Source: Pelobates cultripes (taxonomy: Eukaryota > Chordata > Amphibia > Anura > Pelobatidae). Taken from it: DNA of 64,000 nt. The translations under genes were made by a program, and so were the position numbers. Positions 1-10,968 of this stretch are shown here, one piece after another. Location of the stretch: positions 120,733,200 to 120,797,199 of the forward strand of contig OW240917.1 of assembly GCA_933207985.1 (NCBI GenBank), written 5' to 3'. Below the pieces are notes generated by a model. The model had not been told where the DNA came from. It ran no database searches and saw nothing but the letters and a program-made list of their open reading frames with translations. Every line of letters begins with the position of its first letter. Position 1 is the stretch's first letter.

Positions 1-184
1 AAGTCAGTACAAACAATGTCAAAAAACAAATGTATAGCAGTTGTAATGTTCTGTATTATGCTATAGCAAATTATGTTACAATTAAAAATGATTCTAAAAA
101 AGGGGGTCACTATTCTAGGTGAGGACAGTATGTATTATTTACAGTGATGCAACATACATAAAATGATTTCTCTTTCTGGATTAC
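1..184 (-). other. Start of the last aimp1 intron (partial)
   Basis: This is sequence downstream of the exon 6 donor on the minus strand. It is AT-rich and shows no repeat or coding signal. The final exon is not in the window. Confidence 0.7.
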
Positions 185-353
185 CTGGGAAACTCTGGAA
201 GGTGATCCTCTCTCCAGGAACAGCTCCACTAGGAGGATCCAAAATTTCCACTTTGTCTGGAGAACTGGCACACATGACCATGGCCTGTGATAGGACTCCT
301 CTCATTTTGGCAGGTTTCAAATTACAGAGCAGCACTGCCATCCGATTTTGCAT
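185..353 (-). CDS. aimp1: aimp1 coding exon 6 (C-terminal part of the tRNA-binding/EMAP II region)
   Basis: This exon encodes 56 codons plus one base, residues 203-258 of the joined frame. It begins MQNRMAVLLCNLKPAKMRG, almost the same as vertebrate AIMP1 (p43). The exon completes the OB-fold tRNA-binding core and enters the EMAP II-specific C-terminal extension. The start is fixed by the acceptor TATATAG next to ATG; that ATG is an internal methionine and not the start codon. The end is the donor CCAG|GTAATC, inside the glycine codon of the conserved FPG, so the exon ends in phase 1. The open frame runs on past the donor, but its sequence there no longer resembles the family. The remaining roughly 50 residues must lie in an exon left of position 1. 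AIMP1 is a scaffold subunit of the cytosolic multi-aminoacyl-tRNA-synthetase complex, and its C-terminal half can be released as the cytokine EMAP II. Family assignment is from recognition of the sequence; the donor is inferred. Confidence 0.95.
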
Positions 354-3286
354 CTATATAAAAAGATAGAACGAAAAAAAAAAATCATTAAATATTTTAA
401 AAGTATGCACACAGGTGAGGACAAAGGAATACACAAGATTGGAGATATAAAATCCATAGAATAGCATTGCTGCATTTATCAAGTGTGTGGTTTTGACAAT
501 CATTAGTTATGTGCTATGATGACCAGAGAAATGACACAAGAATTGCAAAATGTTACCTTAATATATTGCACTGGGAAAATAAACAAACAAACAATGCAGT
601 TAATGCTCAGAAGTGTAAAAGGAAATGTAAACCTTCAAATATTACAAAACTATGTAGCCATGCATACTTGTTTATAGAAGATGCATTTTGTTACATGTAT
701 TGTAAATATGGTTTCGTATAAATGGATCCATCTATCCAAGTGTTGTTCTACTGTTCTGCTGGCATATTCAAAATCTCTCTTGGTACTTGTTATGTATAAA
801 AATCTTGAAGGGCTTTAGTAAGCCCAAAACATCTTTCCATTATCAATCTCAATACAATATGAAGTATAAAAGAAGTGTGTTATAAAATATGCTTTATTAT
901 TTGAACTGTAATAAAATGCTTGAAACATTAACTATATTTTAGGCATGGGAACTTATTTTCCACAATATAGACTTTGGGGCTTTTTTTTAACTTTACAGTC
1001 CTCTACAAACTATTCACATAATACATCTGACGTACATAAAGAAAGTGTCAACAAATTGAAAACACCAAACCCAGCATGTGCCCAAATTCAGTCAAACAGG
1101 CAAGGTTACATTTTTTCAGCACATGTTTAAGGGGAAAATAATTAGGCCAAAACACACACAAGGAAAGTTTGGTTAACACTGATCCAGGCATTCATAGCAC
1201 TAACAAGGCCTTCCTGCCAGAAATAAGATATGGCAGACTTTTATTATATGGACAAAACAAACATCCAAAACATCTGAATGAAAGGCAAGCCTTCCTTTCT
1301 GTGAAATTCAATCCAGCGTTTACAATGGCGCACAGTGGTGATATTTCCCTTTAAGTTATTTTCGGAAGGAACAAGTAATTTGCAGTACATATCTTTTTTT
1401 CCAGATGAAAATGAAAATATAAGAAATGGATAAAATCTAAAGCATCTGTAAAGCAAATAGATGCTGGTCTGCTCAAGAAAGAGGTCTTTTAGATTAGAAG
1501 AAAAAGTGACAAGTATATTTTCTTTCTACAGAAAAGTAATTTCTTTAACTCAAACCAGTTTAAAGATCTGTGTTTTAACTTACGTGTTGTACTGTCTGAT
1601 CTATGTATTTGGAAGGTTGTAGCATACATTGTGTGTGCATGTTTACCAAGTCATCGTTTGTTATTTTAGCAGATTTGTTAAATGTGTGTATTATGCAACT
1701 TTATGTAATTTGTATATGTAAAAATATTAGGTAAAATTTAATTTACATAGGTGTCACCTGTGTATTGCAAAAAAAGATGCGTGTGACTCAGTAATTGGTG
1801 AGAGTAAGCTTCGTTAAACAGAGGTTTCTACATCCCTTGTGTTTGTGTGTATTAGCTCTGGAGGTCAGTTACTTGTCAATTATCGTCATTCTTGAATTGT
1901 AAAATACTGCGCTGTTGGTGCAGCATTAATGGTCAGGAATGGTATAAAATAATAATTTGAAGAAAAAAAAAACGTCAAACATAAATTAGATGTTAACATG
2001 TTTGGCTTCTAAATTCTAAATGCAAGTTGTTTTGGGGAAGGAAGTTGGACAACTATATTACTACAAAATATGATAGGTAATATAACGGACAATTGCTACA
2101 CTTTTATGAGAAGAAAAATAAATGCAGGTTTACAAACAGCTTTGTCTTACTTGAACCATGGCAGTTCATCACTGTCTTCATTGTTTTGCTAATAAAAAAG
2201 GATATTTGTTAAAAATATAGCTCTATTTGTTTGCTTTTTCCTATTCAAAAAAGCGTGGTAAGCTATACTGTGCTAATGAAAATCCCATGTCACGAAACCC
2301 TAATGGTCATCTTGCTGTCCAAAAAAAAAGTCATGTCAAAATGTTTTTGTAGGATATTTTGACGTTCATCTACAGGAAGCTCATAGTTAAGACACTGTTA
2401 GAAATAAAAGACCACAATTAATTTTTTTTTTTGCTCTTCTACTTTGTCAACTTTTGGACTGCACACAATAGCAATAAAGAGTACTCTTTCTGGGTAAGCT
2501 TCAATTTATTTTCCTTGATAGATACCTTAACTAAAAAAAAAAAAAAATTCTTCTTTTTGCTATGATGAAGATGTACGACTATAAAATGTAATTGACCAGA
2601 TGTTTTATTTTTCTATTATTGTTTTATATCTTAGTTAAATCCGCATGATTCATATCAAGTCCAGATTTTATTTCCCAGGTGCACTTAGTTATTTATGTAT
2701 GTATTTATTTTAAAGCTCAAGCAAGCATCAGAGACAATTATCTAATTACTTGAATTACTTGGCAGTACACAGATCTTCCCTGCTGTACTCGAAGGAATAT
2801 TGATCAGCAGTTTGTAACCGTTCCCAAGGTTAGCATTAATTTTGGCACTAAGGACTTAGTCGTAAAAGTCTTGTCCCGATGGGCAAAGAATAGGAGGGGA
2901 AAAAAGAGAAAATAGCTTTCAAATTAGATCCCATTTTCTCTTTCATTTAATGGTTTGTAAACGAGGGAGAAAATTATATGTATAACATAGAATTAGACAA
3001 AGTTCATGATATAAAACAGTGTTTCAGAATCTAAAAGGTAAGCTTTCAAACAGTCAGCTCAGATCATTTTCACTTTTTTTCCCCCAAGAAGAGAATCTGA
3101 ATACTGTGCGTTGTAGAGCAAAAGAAACAAACCAACCCTCAAACCTATTGCAAGTACTTGCATATTACAACAAATTTGGTACACGACAAAAACAGCTTTC
3201 TAGAAAGTATCTTGAAAACGAAATTCAGACAATCTAACTACCTGTGAGGTGAAAGAGAGAGGAGGACCCTTTTGATGCACATCGCA
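354..3286 (-). other. aimp1 intron 5, left part: AT-rich, nothing recognised
   Basis: This is about 2.9 kb of AT-rich intron with several A or T runs and scattered short open frames of 60-73 codons. None of these frames resembles a known protein or has splice-bounded coding character. No clear transposon was recognised. Confidence 0.6.
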
Positions 3287-3437
3287 CTCAGAATCAGGGC
3301 CGGCGCTTCCACAAGGTGGCACAGGCGGCCACCTTTGGGCGCACCGGCGCTGGGGGCGCAAAATTCCAGTAACCGGCAGGAGGGAAGTGCTCCCTCCTGC
3401 CAGGCCACCTCCTGGATCCCCGGCGCGGTGTGCGGCT

Positions 3438-3602
3438 GAATTGGATTCCGAGGTGGCGAGGGAGCTCTGATCTCTCTGATCTGCTCCCTCGCAGGCTGCT
3501 AACTGATGACGTCATATTCCGGCTCCCGCGTCATCAGTAAACAGCCTGCGAAGGAGCAGATCAGAGAGATCAGAGCTCCCTCGCCACCTCGGCATCCAAT
3601 TC
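3438..3602. repeat. Long hairpin inside the hAT-like element
   Basis: Two arms of about 70-75 bp, running from GAATTGG inward and returning as CCAATTC, are near-perfect inverted copies around a short GC-rich centre near 3511-3527. The inner arms carry CTGATGACG / CGTCATCAG. There is no GAAAC partner, so this is not a hammerhead ribozyme. Confidence 0.8.
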
Positions 3603-3716
3603 AGCCACACGCCTCCCAGCAGCCCCACTGGACCACCAATGAGAGACCCACGCCAGCTCTCCAGGTACGGAGGCTGGGTGGGAAATTTTTATTTAATTTA
3701 GATTATTAATTACTGT

Positions 3717-3936
3717 GAGTGTGTGTGTGTGTGTGTGTGCATGTGAGTATGTGTGTCTGTCAGTGTGTGTGAGTGTGTGTGTCTGTCAGTGTGTGTGAGT
3801 GAGTGTGTGTGTGTGTCTGTCAGTGTGTGTGTGTGTGTGTGTGAGTGTGTCTGTCAGTGTGTGTGTGCATGTGAGTATGTGTGTCTGTCAGTGTGTGAGT
3901 ATGTGTGTCTGTCAGTGTGTGAGTGAGTGTGTCTGT

Positions 3937-3990
<54 letters not shown>

Positions 3991-4235
3991 CTGTCAGTGT
4001 GTGTGTGTGTGAGTGAGTGTGTCTGTCAGTATGTGCGTGTGTGCATGTGAGTACATGTGTCTGTCAGTGTCTGTGAGTTTGTGTGTGTGTGTGTTTGTCA
4101 ATGAGTCTGTCAGTGTTTGTGTGTCTGTGCGTGTGAGTGTCTGTCAATGAATGAGTGTGTCAGATAAGTGAGTCTGGCTGTCAGAGATGTCTGTGTGTTT
4201 GTCATTGAGTGTGTGTGACTGTCAGTGTTTATACA
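3717..4235 (+). repeat. TG microsatellite / TGTCTGTCAG minisatellite
   Basis: About 500 bp of (TG)n is punctuated by gtgtctgtcagtg units, lying inside the hAT-like element. Cys/Val-rich frames here are artefacts of the repeat. Confidence 0.95.
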
Positions 4236-4242
4236 CCCCTGA

Positions 4243-4351
4243 CTGTAGCGTGGCCAAGCGGAGTGTACCGTGGTACAGGAACTTCTGTTTCCTGGCAGAA
4301 CTTACAGGAAAAGCTCACTGTACCAGGATTCGCTCCGCTCAGCCACGCTAC
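4243..4351. repeat. Hairpin module (TGTAGCGTGGC ... GCCACGCTACA)
   Basis: Inverted arms starting TGTAGCGTGGCC and ending CCACGCTACA enclose a second inner inversion built on GTACAGG/CCTG. A related left half occurs at 41153-41220 in another hAT-like element. Confidence 0.75.
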
Positions 4352-4359
4352 AAAAAAAG

Positions 4360-4915
4360 GTAGGAGGCACACCAGGAAGGGGAGGGGACCACTATGGGGG
4401 TGGGTGGCGCACCAAGGGACAGGGAGAGATACCCTAAGGTACAGGAAAAGGAGGGAGGGGGGGAGAGGAACACTAAGCGACAGGGAACAGAGGGGGGAGG
4501 GGAGAGGAACACTAAGGGACAGGGAAAGGAGGGGGAAGGGAAAGGAACACTGAGGAACAGGGAAAGGAGGAGAGAGGGGAGAGGAACAGTAAGGGTCAGA
4601 GAAGGGAGGGGACCATTAAGGGACAGGGAGAGGGACTGGATGTGAAAGAAACACATAGTGGGGCTTGAGAAGGAAAGAGACACACACACAAAGGAGCTGG
4701 GAAGAATAAAAGACACAAAGGGGCTGGGAGAAAAGGAGTCACACAAATGGGCTGGGAGGAGTAAGACACAAAATGTGGGAGGATGTAAGAGTCATACAAA
4801 GAGGAGAGATAGGAGACACACAAAGGAAAAAATAGGAGATAAAATACACTAAAGGGAGTCAGATATTTAAAAGACGGGATAAGAAACACAAAAGGGAGGT
4901 TAAGAGGCACATGGG
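4360..4915 (+). repeat. Purine-rich degenerate minisatellite
   Basis: Degenerate units of about 25-35 bp of the form gggacagggaaaggagg-gagaggaacactaa drift rightward into acacaaaggggctgggag units. The strand asymmetry (purines on plus) gives long spurious frames in both directions. Confidence 0.85.
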
Positions 4916-4993
4916 TGAAGATGTTTTTGGGGGGCGGAAAAATGCATCTTCGCCTATGTACCCAAAATTCTTTGCACCGGCCCTGCTCAGAAT

Positions 4994-5859
4994 CACACTG
5001 AAATAAGGACTGCTGCTGACAATATATCTATGCATATCTGTTCTTTAAAGTCCTTTGAAGGTATCCACTTGGGTGAGCATTTTTTTAAGAATTGAATATA
5101 CTATTTTATAAAACACTGCGCGGTGTGTTTACTTGGAAAGAACATAGCAACAGAATCAACGGCCAGATTATCTTTATCCAACAAAGACAAATAGAAGAAA
5201 ATTCAATTTTCTGTATACATGGAAGACAAAGGGAATTTTGAGCAGACATTTGGCACACACAAATCAATTATGTCTTTTTTGTTTTTCAGATTTCTGAGTT
5301 ATATTTTTTTTAGCCTTATAGTTTTCAAACAATCATGTAAGTACAGTGCCAAAAGTAAGATACCTTGAGATTTTCTTTTTAATCCACATGGTATTTACAA
5401 TTTTTATCTTTTTACAAGCAAAGAAATAATAGCATAGAGCAGAAAGGCGGGCTCCAGTATGTGCCCTTGTCCAATGACTGAAGCAGCTCCCAAAACATAA
5501 CTAATAGGCCATTAAAAAGGCTTGTTCTGATTTTACACCTCTAAGCTATGGGTAATGGGGAGGCGGGGGGGAGGAGGAGACTATTTTGTGTATTTCTGCA
5601 AAGAAGTTGTCGCTGTAGGAAAGTTATGGGTAAAGACTGTCATAAGCGTGAACTATAGCACTCTTGTGTGAACATTAACATCATTATTATCATCAGCAGC
5701 ACATACTCCTACTTAACCACTAAGTGGATTGTCAGGTTACAGGTTGAACATAAAAATTTACCATAAAAAAAAGAAAATGAAATGAAATTAGCTTCACATA
5801 CAAAGCATATACAGTCATGTCCCCAAAGATACCACATTTGCAACATCCTAGAAGTGCAT
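4994..5859 (-). other. Intron 5 sequence without recognised features
   Basis: AT-rich intron between the hAT-like element and an L1-type relic. Nothing could be assigned. Confidence 0.5.
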
Positions 5860-6545
5860 TTAAGAATGTCTGGAGGAGCCTGGTGTTAGACTGGATAGTC
5901 CCCCGTTCCTTAAGAACGGTGTCTGCTTCTGCTGGACTTGAAGTCCTAAATTGTTTGCAATTATTGGTCACATTGTGCTTTTGAAGGGACTTGGTGATGG
6001 GTTGCATGGACTTTCTCCACCACAAACTAGCTCTACTTAAATCATTGGATAAAGTTAAGGGCAGTCGATTTAAAGTGAAAGTGCTTTCTCTAGTAATTCA
6101 GATGTAAGGTGAATTTTATCAGAGCGTTTGGCATCACAGGATAATGACCTTAGAAGCACTGACGGGTGCTTGAGGCGATATAGAGATACTGTAGACCCCA
6201 AGAAAGGTAAATTGCTTAGCTTGTTTAGCATGTAGCACAGATTTGAGAAGGCATCTTATGAAATGTGGCAGCTTCTCCGGGGTAAGAGTGTCTGCAACTC
6301 CTCTGATTTTGATATTGCTCTGTCTGTCCTGGTCACCAAGATAGTCCACACAGTATCATAGGGTGGTTTGGGATGCCTGGAATTTGTGTAGTATCCTCCA
6401 AGGCCATTAGTCCCTATTTAATATCCAGGACATCTTGCTCTATAGCTTGTATACAGGATGTAACAGTCTATACCACAGTTTTACCACTGCTGGTAGTAGT
6501 TTCTGTATGTTCTCATACAGTAGGTATTGTCCTGTTTAGTATCTT
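5860..6545 (-). pseudogene. L1/Tx1-type LINE ORF1 relic
   Basis: Read on the minus strand, the order is a broken coiled-coil part (about 6545-6360), a piece with QSNIKIRGVADTLTPEKLP (within 6134-6349) and a C-terminal piece with LWWRKSMQPITKSLQKHNV (within 5732-6025). These match the RRM and C-terminal domains of L1/Tx1 ORF1 proteins, the RNA-binding chaperone of the retrotransposon, whose usual motifs are of the type SRRNNIKIRG and WRR-LKP-T--L. Stops and frame changes separate the pieces. No reverse transcriptase part was recognised beside it. It is an old, truncated copy in an intron. Confidence 0.75.
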
Positions 6546-7111
6546 TCATCATCATTAAGTGTTCTTGCATAGCAATACCACTTAATGTTATCTAACATAT
6601 ATATTATTCTTATTATAGCCAAATTTACCACCCTAACTCCTCACAGTTTTTACACTACATAGACCGTAATATACCGAAACGTGCGGATTGTTCCCAATTG
6701 GTGTGCTATTACTTTGTGGAACGTTTCGCCGAATGGTTCACGGAATATCGTCGTTCTTGTGGCGAAATTGGTCCCATAGGAATGAATGGCAAAATGTTCA
6801 AAACTAGAGTGGGAGCTGGCAAAAGCTGAAAAATCAGGACATGATTTCTAAACTACCACCACTCCCTAATTTTCAAGCCCACCTACACAAATCTTATATC
6901 AAAACGTTCAGCTATCCCTGCTGCCACTAAAAACTGGCTAAGCCATAGTCCTGATCATTTTCACAATATGACCATTTGTTTGCAACTCACGCTATCCATT
7001 GACATTCATTGAAACTCCACTCTAGCCAGCTAAAATTTGAAGGGCAATTTCTAAACTGCGACTGTGCATTCATTTTTAATATTTCAGAGACATACTATGT
7101 ATCATAATGTA

Positions 7112-7136
7112 CAGGGAGTGCAGAATTATTAGGCAA
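7112..7136 (+). repeat. Left terminal inverted repeat of the DD37E element
   Basis: 25 bp, identical to the reverse complement of 8623-8647; preceded by TA. Confidence 0.95.
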
Positions 7137-7439
7137 GTTGTATTTTTGAGGATTAATTTTATTATTGAACAACAACCATGTTCTCAATGAACCCAAAAAA
7201 CTCATTAATATCAAAGCTGAATATTTTTGGAAGTAGTTTTTAGTTTGTTTTTAGTTATAGCTATGTTAGGGGGATATCTGTGTGTGCAGGTGACTATTAC
7301 TGTGCATAATTATTAGGCAACTTAACAAAAAACAAATATATACCCATTTCAATTATTTATTATTACCAGTGAAACCAATATAACATCTCAACATTCACAA
7401 ATATACATTTCTGACATTCAAAAACAAAACAAAAACAAA

Positions 7440-8456
7440 TCAGTGACCAATATAGCCACCTTTCTTTGCAAGGACACTCAAAAGCCTGCCATCCATGGAT
7501 TCTGTCAGTGTTTTGATCTGTTCACCATCAACATTGCGTGCAGCAGCAACCACAGCCTCCCAGACACTGTTCAGAGAGGTGTACTGTTTTCCCTCCTTGT
7601 AAATCTCACATTTGATGATGGACCACAGGTTCTCAATGGGGTTCAGATCAGGTGAACAAGGAGGCCATGTCATTAGATTTTCTTCTTTTATACCCTTTCT
7701 TGCCAGCCACGCTGTGGAGTACTTGGACGCGTGTGATGGAGCATTGTCCTGCATGAAAATCATGTTTTTCTTGAAGGATGCAGACTTCTTCCTGTACCAC
7801 TGCTTGAAGAAGGTGTCTTCCAGGAACTGGCAGTAGGACTGGGAGTTGAGCTTGACTCCATCCTCAACCCGAAAAGGCCCCACAAGCTCATCTTTGATGA
7901 TACCAGCCCAAACCAGTACTCCACCTCCACCTTGCTGGCGTCTGAGTCGGACTGGAGCTCTCTGCCCTTTACCAATCCAGCCACGGGCCCATCCATCTGG
8001 CCCATCAAGACTCACTCTCATTTCATCAGTCCATAAAACCTTAGAAAAATCAGTCTTGAGATATTTCTTGGCCCAGTCTTGATGTTTCAGCTTGTGTGTC
8101 TTGTTCAGTGGTGGTCGTCTTTCAGCCTTTCTTACCTTGGCCATGTCTCTGAGTATTGCACACCTTGTGCTTTTGGGCACTCCAGTGATGTTGCAGCTCT
8201 GAAATATGGCCAAACTGGTGGCAAGTGGCATCGTGGCAGCTGCACGCTTGACTTTTCTCAGTTCATGGGCAGTTATTTTGCGCCTTGGTTTTTCCACACG
8301 CTTCTTGCGACCCTGTTGACTATTTTGAATGAAACGCTTGATTGTTCGATGATCACGCTTCAGAAGCTTTGCAATTTTAAGAGTGCTGCATCCCTCTGCA
8401 AGATATCTCACTATTTTTGACTTTTCTGAGCCTGTCAAGTCCTTCTTTTGACCCAT
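7440..8456 (-). CDS. Tc1/mariner-type transposase, 338 aa, DD37E
   Basis: The enzyme would bind the element's terminal repeats and cut and paste it into TA sites. The N-terminal half (about residues 10-110) holds two helix-turn-helix-like segments with a basic stretch between (KKRVEKPRRK, 51-60), as in paired-type DNA-binding domains of this superfamily. The catalytic half has Asp144 in LWTDEM, Asp237 in FMQDNAPSH and Glu275 in SPDLNPIENLW. The last two are separated by 37 residues, which places it in the DD37E group (TRT/ITmD37E in published usage) and not the common Tc1 DD34E group. A glycine-rich box (RRQQGGGGVLVW) is present. The length is normal for the family and there are no stops or frameshifts. 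The start codon is about 190 bp inside the right end. It is an intronic passenger in the same orientation as aimp1. Confidence 0.95.
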   Translation of the reverse strand: MGQKKDLTGSEKSKIVRYLAEGCSTLKIAKLLKRDHRTIKRFIQNSQQGRKKRVEKPRRKITAHELRKVKRAAATMPLATSLAIFQSCNITGVPKSTRCAILRDMAKVRKAERRPPLNKTHKLKHQDWAKKYLKTDFSKVLWTDEMRVSLDGPDGWARGWIGKGQRAPVRLRRQQGGGGVLVWAGIIKDELVGPFRVEDGVKLNSQSYCQFLEDTFFKQWYRKKSASFKKNMIFMQDNAPSHASKYSTAWLARKGIKEENLMTWPPCSPDLNPIENLWSIIKCEIYKEGKQYTSLNSVWEAVVAAARNVDGEQIKTLTESMDGRLLSVLAKKGGYIGH

Positions 8457-8622
8457 TTTGCCAAAGGAAAGGAAGTTGCCTAATAATTATGCACACCTGA
8501 TATAGGGTGTTGATGTCATTAGACCACACCCCTTCTCATTACAGAGATGCACATCTTTCGAGCCTATACAGCTTGGAGTAGGCAACATGCATAAAAGAGG
8601 ATGATGTGGTCAAAATACTCAT

Positions 8623-8647
8623 TTGCCTAATAATTCTGCACTCCCTG
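8623..8647 (-). repeat. Right terminal inverted repeat of the DD37E element
   Basis: 25 bp, exact inverse of 7112-7136; followed by TA. Confidence 0.95.
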
Positions 8648-8980
8648 TAGGTCTGGGTCTTAAAGCTCTTCGCTGTAGGATTTATAGTTTTTAAAATATG
8701 ACCATTTGAAAATGGCAACCGCCAAAATACTCTGACCAGCGCCAGGCTGGAGCAGCAAGTGATGTCATAGACAGGGCCTTTTGTATACCTGCTAATGTTT
8801 ATATAAATGTATGTTTTAATGTAACTGAAGCACTTTGGGCAGCAATGTTGCAATTAAATGTGCTATATAAATAAATAATAACAGTTACTTCGCCCACTCC
8901 AGTTGTAGACTACTGGTGGAGGCAAGAACACTTCACACAATTTCCCCAGAAAATTTCCCTAGACATTGTAGCTTTTCTAG

Positions 8981-9314
8981 TTATTATTATAGCCAAATTT
9001 ACCACCCTAACTCCTCCCACAGTTTTTACACTACATAGACCGTAATATACCGAAACGTGCGGATTGTTCCCGATTGGATTGCTATTACTTTGTGGAACAT
9101 TTCGCCGAATGGTTCACGGAATATCGTCGTTCTTAGGGCGAAATTGGTCCCATAGGAATGAATGGCAAAATGTTCAAAACTAGAGTGGGAGCTGGCAAAA
9201 GCTGAAAAATCAGGACATGATTTCTAAACTGCCACCACTCCCTCATTTTCAAGCCCACCTACACAAAGAAGAACACTTCACACAATTTCCCCAGAAATTG
9301 TAGCTTTTCTAGTT
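8981..9314 (+). mobile_element. Unclassified repeat, copy B (internally deleted)
   Basis: It repeats copy A from TTATTATTATAGCC to the cacctacacaaa block, then jumps directly to the shared end GAACACTTCACACAATTTCC...TAGCTTTTCTAGTT. It lies directly next to copy A in the same orientation. Confidence 0.8.
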
Positions 9315-9670
9315 GGCATTGCATCTTCTGATGTTGGTATGTTAGGGTCTTGAATTAATTTGTGCATGTCATCCTCCTGTGCTGATCTACAGTCTGGTGG
9401 CATCGTGGCCTTATGACAAGGCGTTCCCTGGAGCATTTGGTTGATATCTCAGGACTCGTTAAGAGTGTGGAATATAGATTTTTGTGATTTCCAACCCATC
9501 TTTTGCGGAGCAGACAGCCGGGAGTTGGGGGCCAATAGTTAGGAACAATGCTATGTTTTATGTGCGATCCTATGTAGTTAACTATTCTCCATTCTGCAAA
9601 AATATTCAATTAACTTATATGGTTTTTGTGATGGGATTTTGTTAATACTATCCTTACCTTTTTGTGTCAT

Positions 9671-9838
9671 TTTACCCCACTCCCTGTAGCATGTAAGCCC
9701 ATTGAGCAGGGCCCTCAACCCCTCTGTTCCTGTGTGTCCAACTTGTCTGATTACAACTACATGTCTGTTTGTCCACCAATTGTAAAGCGCTGCGGAATTT
9801 GACGGCGCTCTATAAATATCACAATAATAATCATGTAG
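9671..9838 (+). mobile_element. LINE 3'-end fragment (Rex1/CR1/L2-like)
   Basis: The pattern 'gtaagcccattgagcagggccctc ... ttgtaaagcgctgcggaattt-acggcgct-tataaat...aataataat' is the recurring 3' end of the LINE family whose long copy is at 21287-24112. The fragment is about 170 bp and 5'-truncated. Confidence 0.7.
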
Positions 9839-9932
9839 TGTATACTAAAAATTAAGTGTTTACCCCAAAATAATAACATATATTTTGAAACAGTCAATCC
9901 TCATACATCCTGTTCACTGGTAAATTATTGTT

Positions 9933-10508
9933 AACTAAAAAAGCTACAATTTCTGGGGAAATTGTGTGAAGTGTTCTTGCCTCCACCAGTAGTCTACAAC
10001 TGAAGTGGGCGGAGTAACTGTTATCATTTATATAGCACATTTAATTGCAACGTTGTTGCACAGTTACATTAAACCATACATTTATAAAAACATTAGCAGG
10101 TGTTCAAAAGGCCCTGTCTATGACATGTTTAGTGGCAGCAGGGATAGCTGAACGTTTTGATATAAGATTTGTGTAGGTGGGCCTGAAAATAAGGGAGTGG
10201 TGGCAGTTTAGAAATCATGTCCTGATTTTTCAGCTTTTGCCAGCTCCCACTCTAGCTTTGCTATTCATTCCTATGGGACGAATTTCACCACAAGAACGAC
10301 GATATTCCGTGAACCATTCGGCGAAACGTTCCACAAAGTAATAGCAATCCGATCGGGAACAATCTGCACGTTTTGGTAAATTTTTGTCTATGTAGTGTAA
10401 AAACTGTGGGAGGAGTTAGGGTGGCAAATTTGGCTATAATAAGAATAAGAATAATAATATATATGTGAGATAACATTAAGTGGTCTTGCTATGCAAGAAC
10501 ACTTAATA
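9933..10508 (-). mobile_element. Unclassified repeat, copy C (inverted)
   Basis: This is the reverse complement of copy A's layout, from AACTAAAAAAGCTACAA to the end GCAAGAACACTTAA. It lacks part of the middle. Its outer end matches the left end of copy A, so A and C form a large inverted pair enclosing B. Confidence 0.8.
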
Positions 10509-10968
10509 AAGTTCAACATATATTGCAACACTCTAGTCTAAATGATTGGCTTCCAAAGTCCAGGTCCCGACACTTACTCCTGTCAACACCCTACACTGTC
10601 TGACGGGCTTCCACAGCCTATGAGACAGTGCTACAACTGGTTTGCAGATACCAGTATAATATATGGTCTGACACTGGTTCATTGCTAAACTAGCCTGGAG
10701 AATGGGAGCACCGTTACATTTCCTTAGCATTTACCAAATTTCCTTAACCGACAGGGGTTCATGCACTCAACAAGCAATCTCAGGAGTGGCAGGCAAGGAA
10801 GTGTTCTAGTATAATTAAAATTGTAACACATGATTAAAGTCACTGACCTGTTAAAATAGTTTACTGCTCTTTGAAAATGTTATGCATATAACTTTAGTAT
10901 ATTTAGTGTTACTCCAGGCTGCAGAAAGAAAGATTCAAGTAAAAATTCTGGAGTCTTTTATCCAATAC
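10509..10968 (-). other. Intron 5 next to the exon 5 donor; nothing recognised
   Basis: Single-copy-looking intron sequence with no repeat or coding signal that I can name. Confidence 0.5.

Larger units (their letters stand above)
3295..4985. mobile_element. Non-autonomous hAT-like element, 1.69 kb, 8-bp target duplication
   Basis: The ends are inverted: the left starts CAGGGCCGGCGC and the right ends GCACCGGCCCTG. The element is flanked by the exact 8-bp direct repeat CTCAGAAT at 3287-3294 and 4986-4993. An 8-bp duplication with CA...TG ends is the hallmark of the hAT superfamily. No transposase frame was seen. The interior holds a long hairpin, a TG-rich block, a second hairpin and a purine-rich minisatellite, so it can only have moved with enzyme supplied elsewhere. 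Confidence 0.8.
7112..8647 (-). mobile_element. Tc1/mariner DD37E (TRT-like) transposon, apparently complete
   Basis: Perfect 25-bp terminal inverted repeats start CAGGGAGTGCAGAATTATTA on each end, flanked by TA at 7110-7111 and 8648-8649, the standard Tc1/mariner target duplication. The subterminal sequence GTGCATAATTATTAGGCAAC recurs inside both ends (about 7302-7322 and 8474-8493), giving an IR/DR-type layout. It encloses one uninterrupted transposase gene. Perfect termini plus an intact gene suggest a recent insertion. The element sits within repeat copy A. Confidence 0.95.
6557..8980 (+). mobile_element. Unclassified interspersed repeat, copy A (split by a Tc1/mariner element)
   Basis: It begins near TTAAGTGTTCTTGCATAGCA and continues through a block starting TATAGCCAAATTTACCACCC. 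It ends at GTAGCTTTTCTAGTT near 8980. Without the 1536-bp insertion it is about 890 bp. Copies B (8981-9314, internally deleted) and C (9933-10508, inverted) share the same blocks. The part near 8810-8880 ends in a ...GTGCTATATAAATAAATAATAA tail that resembles LINE 3' ends. No coding frame was found; the class is unknown. Confidence 0.75.

Noticed and set aside
3504..3535. CTGATGA at the centre of the hAT hairpin
   Set aside because: The sequence is palindromic (CTGATGACG/CGTCATCAG) without GAAAC. It is a hairpin arm and not a ribozyme.
3799..4050. Cys/Val/Ser-rich frame
   Set aside because: TG microsatellite translation within the hAT-like element.
10909..10968. Continuation of the aimp1 exon 5 frame past the donor
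   Set aside because: The residues after DQ do not match the family, and a good donor GTATTG lies exactly at the conserved exon end.
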